Assembly: GCA_031258715.1 (NCBI GenBank)
Contig: JAIRMN010000157.1
Location: 1-35,878 of the forward strand
Source: Zoogloeaceae bacterium
GTDB lineage: Bacteria; Pseudomonadota; Gammaproteobacteria; Burkholderiales; Rhodocyclaceae
Direction: 5' to 3'
Length of the DNA: 35,878 nt
Position 1 is the first letter of the stretch; each line of letters starts with the position of its first letter. Of the stretch, positions 8,513 to 17,735 are shown piece after piece. Position numbers and translations under genes: made by a program. The notes under the pieces are model-generated. The model was not told where the DNA came from and searched no databases. It worked only from the letters and a program-made list of their open reading frames with translations.

Positions 8513-9624
8513 TGCGGGCTTTCCGTGGGCGCGGGTTCAAAGGGATTCAAGGGCAGGCGAATCAGAAAGACCGTGTGACCGGGACGGCTTTCGCACTCAA
8601 TTGTACCTTGATGCTGCTGCACAAAACTTTGCGCCAGCGTCAATCCCAGTCCTGTGCCGTCCGGACGGCCGGAAACTAGTGGATAGAACATGCGCTCGCG
8701 CAAATCGTCGGCAATGCCGGGGCCGTTGTCGATGATAGCAACATCAATCGCCAGGCGGAAACGCCGCCGGGCAAGCGTGACCTGTCTTGCCGAACGGCTG
8801 CGAAAAATGATTTCCCCCTTGCCCGCCATCGCCTGGGCGGCATTGCGGGCAATATTGAGAAAGACCTGGATCAGTTGCTCGCGATCGGCGGTCAGGTCTG
8901 GAAGACTGGCGTCATAGTCGCGCAAAATGGAGAGCGTTTCCGGAAACTCCAGTTTGAGCAGGCTGCCCACGCGCTCCAGCGCCTCGTGCACACTCATCCG
9001 CTGCGCCTGCAATGTGGCGCGGTGCGGCGAGAGCAGCCGTTGCATCAGGTCTTGCAGACGATCCGCTTCCTGGATGATGACCTGGGTGTATTCCCGCAAG
9101 GCCGGGTTGTTGAGTTCGTGTTCCAGCAATTGCGCCGCGCCGCGTATGCCGCCCAGCGGATTCTTGATTTCATGCGCCAGGTTGCGGATCAGTTCCCGGC
9201 TGGCCTGCTGCTGCTCGATCAGGCGCTCTTCCCGGCTGGCCCTCAGTTGCTGGTCGATGGGCTGCAATTCCATCAACATACAAACTTCCGGCGCGTCGGG
9301 CGACTGCATGGGCGTTACCGTGCAGTTCAGGTGCAACGTCTCGCCCCGCGCCGTCGGCTTGCCGCGCCGGATTTCCACGTTCTGCCCGGTATAGCTCCAG
9401 TTGTTGGCCAGCGCCTTGCCCAGCGCCTGCTGGAGCGTCGCGGAATGGTCCATCACATCACGCAACGGTCGACGCGACAGGGCGCGTCCCGTCGCCTCCA
9501 GCAGGTTTTCAGCGGCGCTGTTGGCATAACAGATCCGATATTCGGCATCAAGCAGAAGAATGGCGGAGGCCAGATAATCCAGTCCGCCCAAGGGAGGAGG
9601 AAAGGCTTTTTGTGAAGTCGCCAT
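8509..9624 (-). CDS. ntrB: Nitrogen regulation sensor histidine kinase NtrB
   Basis: NtrB (GlnL) is the cytoplasmic kinase/phosphatase that controls NtrC in response to PII protein. Its 371 residues show an N-terminal PAS domain (ILLLDAEYRICYANSAAENLL), the H-box NLAHEIKNPLGGIRGAAQLL, the N-box FLNIARNAAQAM and the G-boxes DNGPGI and GTGLGLTLAQSF. There are no membrane segments. It ends with a 4-base overlap with ntrC, the usual operon order. It appears intact although its partner is interrupted. Confidence 0.95.
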   Translation of the reverse strand: MATSQKAFPPPLGGLDYLASAILLLDAEYRICYANSAAENLLEATGRALSRRPLRDVMDHSATLQQALGKALANNWSYTGQNVEIRRGKPTARGETLHLNCTVTPMQSPDAPEVCMLMELQPIDQQLRASREERLIEQQQASRELIRNLAHEIKNPLGGIRGAAQLLEHELNNPALREYTQVIIQEADRLQDLMQRLLSPHRATLQAQRMSVHEALERVGSLLKLEFPETLSILRDYDASLPDLTADREQLIQVFLNIARNAAQAMAGKGEIIFRSRSARQVTLARRRFRLAIDVAIIDNGPGIADDLRERMFYPLVSGRPDGTGLGLTLAQSFVQQHQGTIECESRPGHTVFLIRLPLNPFEPAPTESPQ

Positions 9625-9640
9625 GGCGCGGATGCCAGAA

Positions 9641-10126
9641 TCAGCGAAGGCTGCCGAGTTCCCGGTTCAGATCCTCGATGTTGCGCTCGTGCCGGGACAC
9701 GGCCTCCCGGAATGGACGCAGCCGGGTTTCGCGCCTTTCGGCGTCTTCCATCCCCGCCGGAACTTTTTCCTGCGTCGCCAGTTGGGTTTTCGCGCTCTCC
9801 AGCTTTTGTCGTTCGTCGGCAAGTTCCTGGTTCAGAATGACGCGCCGGGCGTCGTTGCGCGTTTTTTGCTCGTCCGCGCTCACCGACGGAAAGTCCGGCG
9901 GCGTTGTCGTGGAAGCCGCGCCGGGACGGTGTTTTCCGCTGCCAGTCGGCGGCGGCACGGCGGTATCGGCTTCAATCTGCATTCGTTTGCAATTGACCTT
10001 GTCGATCAGGACGTTGGTGATGGTGACGCGCCCCTCCGCGTCCGTGCAGCGATAAACCTGCCCCCAGGCAGGCGTCGACAGCAGGAATCCCGCGCACAAT
10101 GCCGCAACAGAAAAACGCATCATCAT
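9641..10126 (-). CDS. DUF4124-domain exported protein
   Basis: A 161-residue exported protein of unknown function. It has a signal peptide (FSVAALCAGFLLSTPAWG), then the DUF4124 signature VYRCTDAEGRVTITN near residues 24-40, then a charged coiled-coil-like C-terminal part (LNQELADERQKLESAKTQL; RHERNIEDLNRELGSL). Such a gene often precedes ntrB-ntrC in betaproteobacteria, usually after glnA, which is not seen here. It ends 16 bp before ntrB, so it is probably co-transcribed. Confidence 0.85.
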   Translation of the reverse strand: MMMRFSVAALCAGFLLSTPAWGQVYRCTDAEGRVTITNVLIDKVNCKRMQIEADTAVPPPTGSGKHRPGAASTTTPPDFPSVSADEQKTRNDARRVILNQELADERQKLESAKTQLATQEKVPAGMEDAERRETRLRPFREAVSRHERNIEDLNRELGSLR

Positions 10127-10248
10127 CGCAAACTCCAGACAGAATGGGAAAAGTATAGATCAGCCAACCGTTCAGGGGCAGGGATTCCGCGGCGCGAATG
10201 GCTTATCATGGCAACCTTTGTCCGTTCTTCCAAAAAGGTGCAGGCGCC

Positions 10249-11268
10249 ATGAATATCCTTCTGACCGGCGGCATGGGCTATATCGGCAGCCATACGGCCG
10301 TCGTCTTGCAGGCGGCCGGGCATGAGGTCACGCTCTACGATAACCTCGTCAACAGCAGCGCCGATGTCCGCGCGCGCATCACGCGCATCAGCGGAAAGCC
10401 GTCGGCGCTCGTCGAAGCGGACATCCGCGACACGACATGCCTGCAAGACGCGCTGACGACATACGGCATCCACGCCGTCGCGCATTTCGCGGGACTGAAA
10501 GCGGTGGGCGAGTCGGTCGAAAAACCCATCGAATATTACGCCAACAATGTGCAGGGCACGATAAGCCTGCTGGAAGCCATGCGCGACGCGGCCTGCAAAA
10601 CCCTGGTATTCAGCAGCAGCGCCACCGTGTACGGCGAACCCCGCTACCTGCCGCTCGACGAGGCGCACCCCCTGAGCGCGACCAATCCCTATGGCTATTG
10701 CAAATTGCATATCGAGCGGATGCTTGCCGATATAAGCGCTGCCGACCCGGCGTGGAAAATCGCCTGTTTGCGCTATTTCAATCCGGTTGGCGCCCATGCG
10801 AGCGGATGGATTGGCGAAAATCCGGCGGGCATTCCCAACAATCTCATGCCCTGCATCGCCCGCGTCGCCAGCGGGCAACTGGCCGAACTCCAGGTGTTTG
10901 GCGATGACTACCCGACGCCGGACGGCACGGGAGTGCGCGACTACATTCATGTCATGGATCTGGCCGAAGGCCATGTGGCGGCGCTGGATTGGCTTGCCAC
11001 GCATCCCGGTTGCCATGCCCTCAACCTGGGAACCGGCCGAGGCTACAGCGTCCTGGAAATGCAAAGCGCCTTTGCCGCCGCCAGCGGGCGTCCCATCCCC
11101 TACCGCGTCATGCCGCGCCGTCCCGGTGATGTCGCCATGTGCTACGCCGATCCAGGCAAGGCGGAACGCGAACTCCACTGGCGCGCGACGCGCAGCCTCG
11201 AAGAGATGTGTTCGAGCGTCTGGCGCTTCCAGCAACAGATGACGACGGACAACGGCAGCCCGGCTTGA
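10249..11268 (+). CDS. galE: UDP-glucose 4-epimerase
   Basis: GalE interconverts UDP-glucose and UDP-galactose using bound NAD+, supplying sugars for surface polysaccharide. The 339-residue protein is a short-chain dehydrogenase-type enzyme with the NAD motif GGMGYIGSH at residues 7-15, SSSATVYG (catalytic Ser/Thr region) and the catalytic YGYCK. C-terminal segments GTGVRDYIHVMDLA and LNLGTGRGYSVLEM are typical. The track opens the frame at 10198, but MNILLTGG at 10249 fits the family and follows an A/G-rich ribosome-binding stretch (AAAAAGGTG). It stands alone, divergent from the DUF4124 gene and convergent with the small gene at 11302. Confidence 0.95.
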   Translation: MNILLTGGMGYIGSHTAVVLQAAGHEVTLYDNLVNSSADVRARITRISGKPSALVEADIRDTTCLQDALTTYGIHAVAHFAGLKAVGESVEKPIEYYANNVQGTISLLEAMRDAACKTLVFSSSATVYGEPRYLPLDEAHPLSATNPYGYCKLHIERMLADISAADPAWKIACLRYFNPVGAHASGWIGENPAGIPNNLMPCIARVASGQLAELQVFGDDYPTPDGTGVRDYIHVMDLAEGHVAALDWLATHPGCHALNLGTGRGYSVLEMQSAFAAASGRPIPYRVMPRRPGDVAMCYADPGKAERELHWRATRSLEEMCSSVWRFQQQMTTDNGSPA

Positions 11269-11301
11269 GACGTCCGCTCTCCGCCAACACATACCGCGAC
11301 T

Positions 11302-11646
11302 TCAGCCCCCGCTTATCTGCGCTTTTTGCGTGGGAATGAACAGATGGATCAGAAGCGGCTTGCCGCCCTCTTCACGATAGCGATAGACCGCCTGCCTGCC
11401 CACCCACTGCGGAGACAAAAGACTGTTTGAAAAAACATGATCCTTTTCGCCAAGGCGGATGGTGGCATTTTGGATGAATCCATAGGTTTTCTGGTTGATG
11501 ACAATGCTGTTGTCTCCCACCTGTTCGATGGTGCCGTGCAAGATGCCGCTATCCTTACCGGAGGCTTCCTGCGCTTGCAGCGGCAGGCTGGCCGACATCA
11601 TCAGCAAGGCTGCCCACAGCACGGGTTTCAAGTATTTTTCCATCAT
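11302..11646 (-). CDS. Small exported protein of unknown function
   Basis: A 114-residue protein with a clear signal peptide (VLWAALLMMSASLPLQAQ) and a compact beta-rich mature part (GTIEQVGDNSIVINQKTYGF; RLGEKDHVFSNSLLSP). I do not recognise the family. In relatives of this gene order, pilD is commonly followed by coaE and zapD; here this gene and a 190-bp gap follow pilD instead. A pilus-related role is possible from position only. Confidence 0.7.
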   Translation of the reverse strand: MMEKYLKPVLWAALLMMSASLPLQAQEASGKDSGILHGTIEQVGDNSIVINQKTYGFIQNATIRLGEKDHVFSNSLLSPQWVGRQAVYRYREEGGKPLLIHLFIPTQKAQISGG

Positions 11647-11836
11647 TGCCCTATCTCCTTCATTAGCAAATCCAGCGCCAGGATTGACGCCAAGGTTGTC
11701 GACAACGTGTAATTATCTTCAGAAGAGGCATTTCCTCCTCCATCCTTTGGGCAGGCCTGTAATTTTACCGTCATGAAGTCAAGAATGGTCAAGCGATATT
11801 GTAATAAATGGGAAATTGTTCATTCAGCATTGACTT

Positions 11837-12694
11837 TCAGCCTAGGTACAGCCGATTGATTTCCTCGCCCCAGAAAAGGGCAATCATGCCGGCGGCGGCG
11901 AGATAAGGGCCGAAAGGAATCGGAATATGGCGGCCATGACGGGCAAAAAGGATGAGGGCAATCCCCACCAGGGCGCCGACCAGGGAGGAAATCAGCACGA
12001 TGGCCGGCAACATGATCCAGCCCAGCCAGGCGCCCAGCGCGGCAAGCAGCTTGAAATCGCCATAGCCCATGCCTTCCTTGCCGGTGACGAGCTTGAAGAG
12101 CCAATAGACCGACCACAGCGCCAGATAACCGGCCATTGCGCCAACGACGGCCTGTGAGAGCGGGACGAACTGACCGGAAAGGTTGAGGAGCAACCCGCCC
12201 CAAAGAAGCGGCAGGGTAATGACATCCGGCAGGAGTTGGGTATCCAGATCGATCACGGCCAGCGCCAGCAATGTCCAGAGCAAGGCCGCCGCCGCCGCCG
12301 CCTGGACGCCGGGACCGAAACGCCAGGCGGCGGCCAGCCCAAGAAGGGCGGCGGCCAGTTCGATCAGGGGATAGCGCGGAGAAATGGGCGCGCGGCAGAC
12401 GCGACACTTCCCGCGCAGGCAGAGATAACTCAGGACGGGAATGTTTTCCAGCGCTGAAATCGGATGCCCGCAATGCGGGCAACGGGAACGAGGCTTGGCG
12501 AGGTTGAAGGCCGGTTCGACCTCATCCTCGCCCTTGCCCGCGTCTCCCTGCGTTTCCGCGTATTGCGCGCGCCACGCGGCCTCCATCATTTTTGGAAGAC
12601 GATAGATGACGACATTCAGAAAACTGCCGACCATCAATCCCAGTACGCCCAGCATTCCTCCAAAAAAATCGGCGCGTAGCAGCAGGGAAGTCAT
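11837..12694 (-). CDS. pilD: Type IV prepilin peptidase / N-methyltransferase
   Basis: PilD cleaves the leader of type IV prepilins (and type II secretion pseudopilins) at the inner membrane and N-methylates the new end. The cytoplasmic loop has the two CxxC pairs (CPHCGH and CRVCRAP); the catalytic aspartates are in VIDLDTQLLPD and the GxGD motif GMGYGDFKLL. About seven or eight membrane segments follow the first one (LGLMVGSFLNVVIYRLP). The track starts at TTG 12697; the ATG at 12694 is the better start and shares one base with the pilC stop (TGATG). It is last in pilB-pilC-pilD. Confidence 0.95.
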   Translation of the reverse strand: MTSLLLRADFFGGMLGVLGLMVGSFLNVVIYRLPKMMEAAWRAQYAETQGDAGKGEDEVEPAFNLAKPRSRCPHCGHPISALENIPVLSYLCLRGKCRVCRAPISPRYPLIELAAALLGLAAAWRFGPGVQAAAAAALLWTLLALAVIDLDTQLLPDVITLPLLWGGLLLNLSGQFVPLSQAVVGAMAGYLALWSVYWLFKLVTGKEGMGYGDFKLLAALGAWLGWIMLPAIVLISSLVGALVGIALILFARHGRHIPIPFGPYLAAAGMIALFWGEEINRLYLG

Positions 12695-13935
12695 CAACCA
12701 ACCATGGCGCCCATTTTGAAGATGGGCAGGTACATAGCCACCACCATGCCGCCGATGAGGATGCCCAGCACCACCATGATGATGGGTTCCATCAGGCTGG
12801 AGAGCGCCGCCACGGCATCATCGACTTCCGCTTCATAAAAATCGGCCACCTTGCCCAACATGGTGTCCAGTGAGCCGGATTCTTCGCCAATCGCCATCAT
12901 CTGGATGGCCATGTTGGGGAAGATGTTGGTGTTTTGCACGGCGGCGGTCAGGCTCACGCCTGTGCTGACGTCGCTCCGGATGTCGCTCGTGGCCTTTTTG
13001 TAGACGTAGTTGCCAGATGCCGCGCCCACGGAATCCAGCGACTCGACCAGCGGCACGCCCGCGGCGAACATGGTGGCCAGGGTGCGGTGCCAGCGCGCCA
13101 GCACGGATTTGCGAATCAGCTCGCCGAAAAGCGGCAGGCGCAACAGGTAGCGATCCATCGCTATCTGCATGGCGGTCGATCGCTTCCAGGTATAGAAGAA
13201 TAGCCACAGGCCCCCGACAGGCAGCCCCAGGACGAAGTACCAGTTGGCGACGACGAAATCCGATATGGCGATGACGACCTGCGTCGGCATCGGCAATTCC
13301 TGGTCGAAGCTCTCGAAAATGCCCTTGAAGGCCGGAATGACGAATATCATGATGATGGTGGTGACGATCACCGCCACGGCAATCACCGCGATGGGATAAA
13401 ACAGGGCGGATTTGATCTTGCTCTTGATGGAGAGCATCTTCTCCTTGTAGCTCGCCAGACGCTCCAGGATGCTGTCCAGGATACCCGCTTGCTCACCGGC
13501 GGCGACCAGGTTGCAGTACAACTGATCGAAATGGAGCGGGAACTTGCCGAAAGCGGCGGAGAGCGAGTTGCCGACCTCCACGTCCGCCTTGATGTCCAAA
13601 AGCAGCTTGCCGACCGAAGGATTGGAATGGCTGCGCCCAACGATGTCGAAAGCCTGGAGCAGCGGTACGCCAGCGCGCATCATGGTGGCCAGTTGCCGGG
13701 TAAAGAGCGAAATGTCCTTCTCGGTAATGGATTTTCCCCGCTTGAAACGCTGCGGCGTGATCTTGGAAACGCGGATGCCCTGGCGGCGCAGGTTGTTCTG
13801 CACGACGGTTTCCGTCACGGCGCGCATTTCGCCGCGCATCTGTTTGCCTTCCTTGTTCTTGCCTTCCCAGACAAAAACACGTTCCTTGCTTTCAGGATGT
13901 TTTGCACCAGAACGGATGCTTGCACTCGTGGCCAT
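12694..13935 (-). CDS. pilC: Type IV pilus inner-membrane platform protein PilC
   Basis: PilC is the polytopic inner-membrane platform on which the PilB ATPase acts to assemble pili. The 413-residue protein has two repeated GspF-type domains: the first around FTRQLATMMRAGVPLLQAFDI, the second around LATMFAAGVPLVESLDSVG, each followed by hydrophobic segments (AVIAVAVIVTTIIMIFVIPAF; PIIMVVLGILIGGMVVAMYL). An N-terminal soluble part (VFVWEGKNKEGKQMRGEM) is normal for the family. The stop precedes the pilD ATG by overlap, and its start is 16 bp after pilB with a GGGGG ribosome-binding stretch. Confidence 0.96.
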   Translation of the reverse strand: MATSASIRSGAKHPESKERVFVWEGKNKEGKQMRGEMRAVTETVVQNNLRRQGIRVSKITPQRFKRGKSITEKDISLFTRQLATMMRAGVPLLQAFDIVGRSHSNPSVGKLLLDIKADVEVGNSLSAAFGKFPLHFDQLYCNLVAAGEQAGILDSILERLASYKEKMLSIKSKIKSALFYPIAVIAVAVIVTTIIMIFVIPAFKGIFESFDQELPMPTQVVIAISDFVVANWYFVLGLPVGGLWLFFYTWKRSTAMQIAMDRYLLRLPLFGELIRKSVLARWHRTLATMFAAGVPLVESLDSVGAASGNYVYKKATSDIRSDVSTGVSLTAAVQNTNIFPNMAIQMMAIGEESGSLDTMLGKVADFYEAEVDDAVAALSSLMEPIIMVVLGILIGGMVVAMYLPIFKMGAMVG

Positions 13936-13951
13936 ATTTCCCCCTTGGTTT

Positions 13952-15682
13952 CTAATTGGTTGAACTCAGGACTTCTTCCAGCGATGTCATCCCCTGTTTG
14001 ATTTTCAGGATACCGGATTCACGCAGGGTTTTCACGCCATCCGCCGATGCCTGTTTGGCAATATCCATGACGGTGGCGTGATTCAGAATGAGATGGCGAA
14101 TCTTATCCGACATCGGCATGACCTGGTAGATGCCGATTCGCCCCTTGTACCCTTTGCCCTTGCATTTCATACAGCCCTTGGGACCGTACATGGTCCATTT
14201 TTCCGACAGGTCCTTTTCCGTAAAACCCGCGTTCAGGAGCGCGTCGCGCGGCATTTCCAGCGGCGTCTTGCAATCGGGACAGAGGCGGCGCACCAGACGC
14301 TGCGCCGAAATGAGCAGGATGCTGGAGGCAATGTTGAAGACGGGAATCCCCATGTCCACCAGCCGCACCACGGTTTGCGGCGCGTCGTTGGTGTGCAGGG
14401 AGGAAAGCACCATATGCCCGGTCTGCGCGGCGCGGACGGCGATTTCGGCGGTTTCCAGGTCGCGGATTTCGCCCACCATGATGACGTCAGGATCCTGGCG
14501 CAGGAAGGAGCGCAGGGCGCTGGCGAAGGTCAGTCCGGTCTTTTCGTCGACATTCACCTGGTTGACGCCCGGCAGGTTGATTTCCGCCGGGTCTTCCACC
14601 GTGGAGATGTTGGTGCCCGGACTGTTGAGGATGTTGAGGCAGGAATAGAGCGACACCGTCTTGCCGGAACCCGTGGGGCCGGTGGTCAGCACCATGCCGT
14701 AGGGACGCCGGATGCTGTCCAGCAAGGTGTTCTTCTGCTCCTCGGTGTAGCCCAGGACTTCGATGCCCATGGTCGTGGTGCTGGAATCGAGAATCCGCAT
14801 GACGATTTTTTCCCCATACAGGGTGGGCAGCGTGCTGACCCGGAAATCGATGATGCGGGTTTTGGTCACCGCCAGCTTGGTGCGCCCGTCCTGCGGCAGG
14901 CGTTTTTCCGAAATGTCCAGCCGGGAAATGACCTTGATGCGCGAAGCCAGTTTCTCCTTGATGTTCAGGGGCGGACTGGTCACTTCCTTCAGTACGCCAT
15001 CCACCCTGAAGCGAATGCGGTAGAACTTTTCGTAAGGCTCGAAGTGAATGTCGGAAGCGCCTTCGCCGATGGCGTCCAGCAATATCTTTTGCAGGAAGCG
15101 GACAATGGGCGCGTCTTCGACATCGGCATCGAGCGAAACGATGTCGGTGCGTTCCTCGAGTTCCTCGTTTGCCAGCGCCGAATCCAGATCGTCGCCTTCC
15201 ATCTCGCCGGCATCCGAGCGGTTCAACATGCTCTTGGCGTCTTCCGAGAGCCGGTCGGCCAAGCCCACCAGCTTGTCGACTTCCACGACCACGGTATCCA
15301 GCGTCATGCCGCTCTGGAAGCGGATGGCGTCCAAGCCGCGCCGATCAGCGGGGTCGGCGGTAGCGATGATCAGGCGGTTTCCACGCTGGCACAGCGGAAT
15401 GATGGCGTGTTGCTGCGCCAGGTTTTTGTCGATGGCCTGGGGCGCCTGCGCCTCGTCGTAGGCGTCGAGATCGAACAAGGGGACGCTGAAGGTGTCGGAC
15501 GCTAGTTTCGCCAGTTCGGAGGCGGAAATGATCTGGGCGCTGACCAGGGTCTCCGCAAAGGAGGTTTTGCTGGCGGACGACTGCGCCAGCAGACGCGCCG
15601 CATCGCTCTCCTTGATCAGGTTGCTTCGCACCAGCGCCAGCGCCAGCCCGCCCAGGCTCGATGTTGCAACAGATTCGGCCAT
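13952..15682 (-). CDS. pilB: Type IV pilus assembly ATPase PilB
   Basis: PilB is the hexameric cytoplasmic ATPase that powers pilus extension. The 576-residue protein has an N-terminal GspE-N domain (residues 1-160), then the ATPase core with Walker A TGPTGSGKT, Asp/Walker B region FLRQDPDVIMVGEIRD and the His box GHMVLSSLHTND. The C-terminal tetracysteine zinc site is CPDC...CMKC followed by KGYKGRIGIYQ. Everything expected is present. It ends in a TAG codon, which matters for the amber question elsewhere in the window. First gene of pilB-pilC-pilD. Confidence 0.97.
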   Translation of the reverse strand: MAESVATSSLGGLALALVRSNLIKESDAARLLAQSSASKTSFAETLVSAQIISASELAKLASDTFSVPLFDLDAYDEAQAPQAIDKNLAQQHAIIPLCQRGNRLIIATADPADRRGLDAIRFQSGMTLDTVVVEVDKLVGLADRLSEDAKSMLNRSDAGEMEGDDLDSALANEELEERTDIVSLDADVEDAPIVRFLQKILLDAIGEGASDIHFEPYEKFYRIRFRVDGVLKEVTSPPLNIKEKLASRIKVISRLDISEKRLPQDGRTKLAVTKTRIIDFRVSTLPTLYGEKIVMRILDSSTTTMGIEVLGYTEEQKNTLLDSIRRPYGMVLTTGPTGSGKTVSLYSCLNILNSPGTNISTVEDPAEINLPGVNQVNVDEKTGLTFASALRSFLRQDPDVIMVGEIRDLETAEIAVRAAQTGHMVLSSLHTNDAPQTVVRLVDMGIPVFNIASSILLISAQRLVRRLCPDCKTPLEMPRDALLNAGFTEKDLSEKWTMYGPKGCMKCKGKGYKGRIGIYQVMPMSDKIRHLILNHATVMDIAKQASADGVKTLRESGILKIKQGMTSLEEVLSSTN

Positions 15683-15888
15683 AACGAAATTCGTCCGTGG
15701 AAATGGTTATTGATGATGCAACGTCATGCAAATTTTGTAAAGTGAAAGTCATTGTTTTATCGTATTTTTCTCGTTTTTCCCTCTTTTTGGGTACAAAGAT
15801 TGCATCCGTTTTTGACCAGGTGCGGGGCAAGCCCTGCCCTTCAGGGCGGGGAAGGATAGCGCGGACGCCGTAGGCGTCCTTGCGGCGG

Positions 15889-16298
15889 TCAATGTGGCGT
15901 TTGTTGTTGTTCGATGTATTGGCGGATGATTTCGATGGGAGCGCCGCCTCAGCTTCCCGCGAAATAAGAAGGAGACCAGAGCGCGTTGCCCCACAGTTTT
16001 CTGCGGATGGCCGGGTAATGTTTTTTGCGGATCATCCTGGAAGAGACGCCCTTGAGACTGTTTACCAGCGCCGAGACAGCCACTTTTGGCGGATAGTTCA
16101 CCAACAGATGCACATGATCGTCTTCGCCGTCGAATTCCGCCAGTTGTGCCTCAAAATCGGCACACACGCTGGCGAAGATGCCGGAGAGGTCGTCAAGGAT
16201 TTCCTTTGTGAACACTTCGCGGCGGTATTTGGTCACAAAGACCAAATGAACGTGCATGAGAAAAACACAGTTTCTGCCGTGCCGAATATCTTTGTCAT
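15889..16298 (-). pseudogene. tnpA: IS200-type transposase TnpA, broken at both ends
   Basis: TnpA is the small Y1 HUH transposase that cuts and joins single-stranded element ends. The core is present: RHGRNCVFLMHVHLVFVTKYRR, and the HUH motif in DHVHLLVNYPP. The ATG at 16298 is followed by ATGAC where ATGAAC would give MNKDIRHGRN, so one base seems lost and the start is out of frame; only the internal ATG at 16257 gives the 102-residue frame in the track. A TGA at 15949 then stands after AGS, where relatives continue with Cys. The lost tail would read GGAPIEIIRQYIEQQ and contains the probable catalytic tyrosine. The span is 410 nt, one short of 137 codons. This protein should be inactive. 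Confidence 0.8.
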
Positions 16299-16317
16299 TG
16301 AAAGTATAATACTGGAC

Positions 16318-16488
16318 AGCAAGAAATTAGCGACAGCCCTTCAGGGCTGTCGGTCTAACGCCATTGGGAAGGGGTTTCTCTCCCCTCCCCAATGGCTACG
16401 GTCGAGACCCCGGCCTTCAGGCCAGGGTCTCGACCTTCGCGCTTTTCTTACGGGCGGGGTGTCAAACCGGAGTTAGTTTTTAGATGAA
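16318..16488 (+). repeat. Three-hairpin leader-like repeat, copy B (tnpB leader)
   Basis: Copy B fills the tnpA-tnpB gap, running toward tnpB. It has the best-paired stems of the family: stem 1 CGACAG...CTGTCG, stem 2 CCATTGGG...CCCAATGG, and stem 3 GGTCGAGAC...GTCTCGACC. The end reads GGAG, 11 nt, ATGAAA, where the ATG is the tnpB start codon. It therefore looks like the 5' untranslated leader of tnpB, with the same unit found in front of or behind ordinary genes at four other places. Confidence 0.9.
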
Positions 16489-17735
16489 ACGACTTCAAGC
16501 CTTCAAGTACGAACTGATGCCCAATGGCGAGCAGACGCGAAACATGCGCCGCTTCGCCGGGTCATGCCGCGTCGTCTTCAACGAGGCGCTGGCCTTGCAG
16601 AAGGCGCGGTTCGATGCCGGGGAGAAAAAGCTGGGCTGTGTGGGATTGTGCAAGCGGCTCACGGAATGGCGAAACGGCGAGCCGATGCCCTCCGGCCGCT
16701 TCGCGCCGTGGTTGAAGGTCTCCCCCGTACACCCGTTGCAGCAAACCTTGAAAGACCTGGAACGCGCATACAGGAACTTCTTTGAGAAGCGCGCCGGCTT
16801 CCCTCGTTTCAAGAAGAGGGGGCAAAAGGACGGTTTCCGCTACCCCGACCCGAAACAGATCAAACTCGACCAAGGCAACAGCCGTGTCTTCCTGCCCAAG
16901 CTGGGCTGGCTGCGCTACCGGAAGAGCCGGGAAGCGTTGGGCGAATTGCGAAATGCGACGGTATCCCTGTCGGCGGGCAAGTGGTTCATTTCCATCCAGA
17001 CGGAACGGGAAGTTTCCGACCCCGTGCCGGAAGCGACAAGCGCCGTAGGGATCGACGTGGGGATTGCCCGCTTCGCCACGTTGTCGGACGGTGCGTTCTA
17101 CACGCCCTCTTGACAGTTTCAGGAAACATGAACAACGGCTCAAACGCACTCAGCGGGCGATGAGCCGCAAGGTGAAATTCAGCCAGAACTGGAAGAAGGC
17201 GAAGGACAAAGTCCAGCGGCTGCACGCCCGCATCGGCAACGCCCGCCGCGACTACCTGCACAAGTGCTCGGCCACGATCAGCAAAAACCACGCGATGGTG
17301 GCCGTGGAAGATTTGCAGGTGAAGAACATGTCCCGTTCTGCTTCCGGCGCGAAGGATGCGCCGGGAAAGAACGTCCGGGCAAAAAGCGGGCTGAACAAAT
17401 CCATCCTCGATCAAGGCTGGTTCGAGTTCCGCCGCCAGTTGGAATACAAGCTGGCGTGGAACGGCGGCTGGCTGATTGCAGTGCCGCCGCAAAACACGAG
17501 CCGGACATGTCCGGCCTGTGGGCATGTGTCGGCGGAGAATCGCCAGACGCAGAGCCGCTTTCTCTGTGTGAAATGCGGTTTCGAGGAAAACGCCGATCTC
17601 GTCGGCGCGATCAACATCCTGGCGCGGGGACACCGCGTTGCAGCCTGTGGAGAGCCGGTGCAGTCAGGCCGCTCGGTGAAGCAGGAACCCGCCGAAGCGA
17701 TTCAAACCGGCTCAATGCCAGTCTGGACGCCGTAG
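16484..17735 (+). pseudogene. tnpB: TnpB RNA-guided nuclease (OrfB), frameshifted
   Basis: TnpB is the omega-RNA-guided nuclease of IS200/IS605 elements, ancestor of Cas12. Frame 1 gives the N-terminal helical part (LKDLERAYRNFFEKRAGFPRF) and the first RuvC aspartate in GIDVGIARFATL. It ends at TGA 17111-17113 after FYTPS. Frame 2 then continues DSFRKHEQRLKRTQ, with the RuvC glutamate in VAVEDLQVKNM, the zinc finger CPAC...CVKC and the last RuvC aspartate in NADLVGAINIL. An extra T near 17107 explains the shift (1252 nt; 416 codons when corrected). All catalytic residues survive across the two frames. The stop is in the weak context TCT TGA C, so a +1 frameshift product is conceivable but unproven. 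The leader is repeat copy B. Confidence 0.9.

Noticed and set aside
15949-15951. TGA in tnpA as selenocysteine, since relatives have Cys there
   Set aside because: No convincing selenocysteine insertion hairpin directly after the TGA was seen, tnpA is not a selenoprotein family, and the gene is also broken at its start.
16318-16488. The three-hairpin repeat as the omega (guide) RNA of TnpB
   Set aside because: Known omega RNAs come from the 3' side of tnpB across the right end. This element lies on the 5' side and ends at the start codon.
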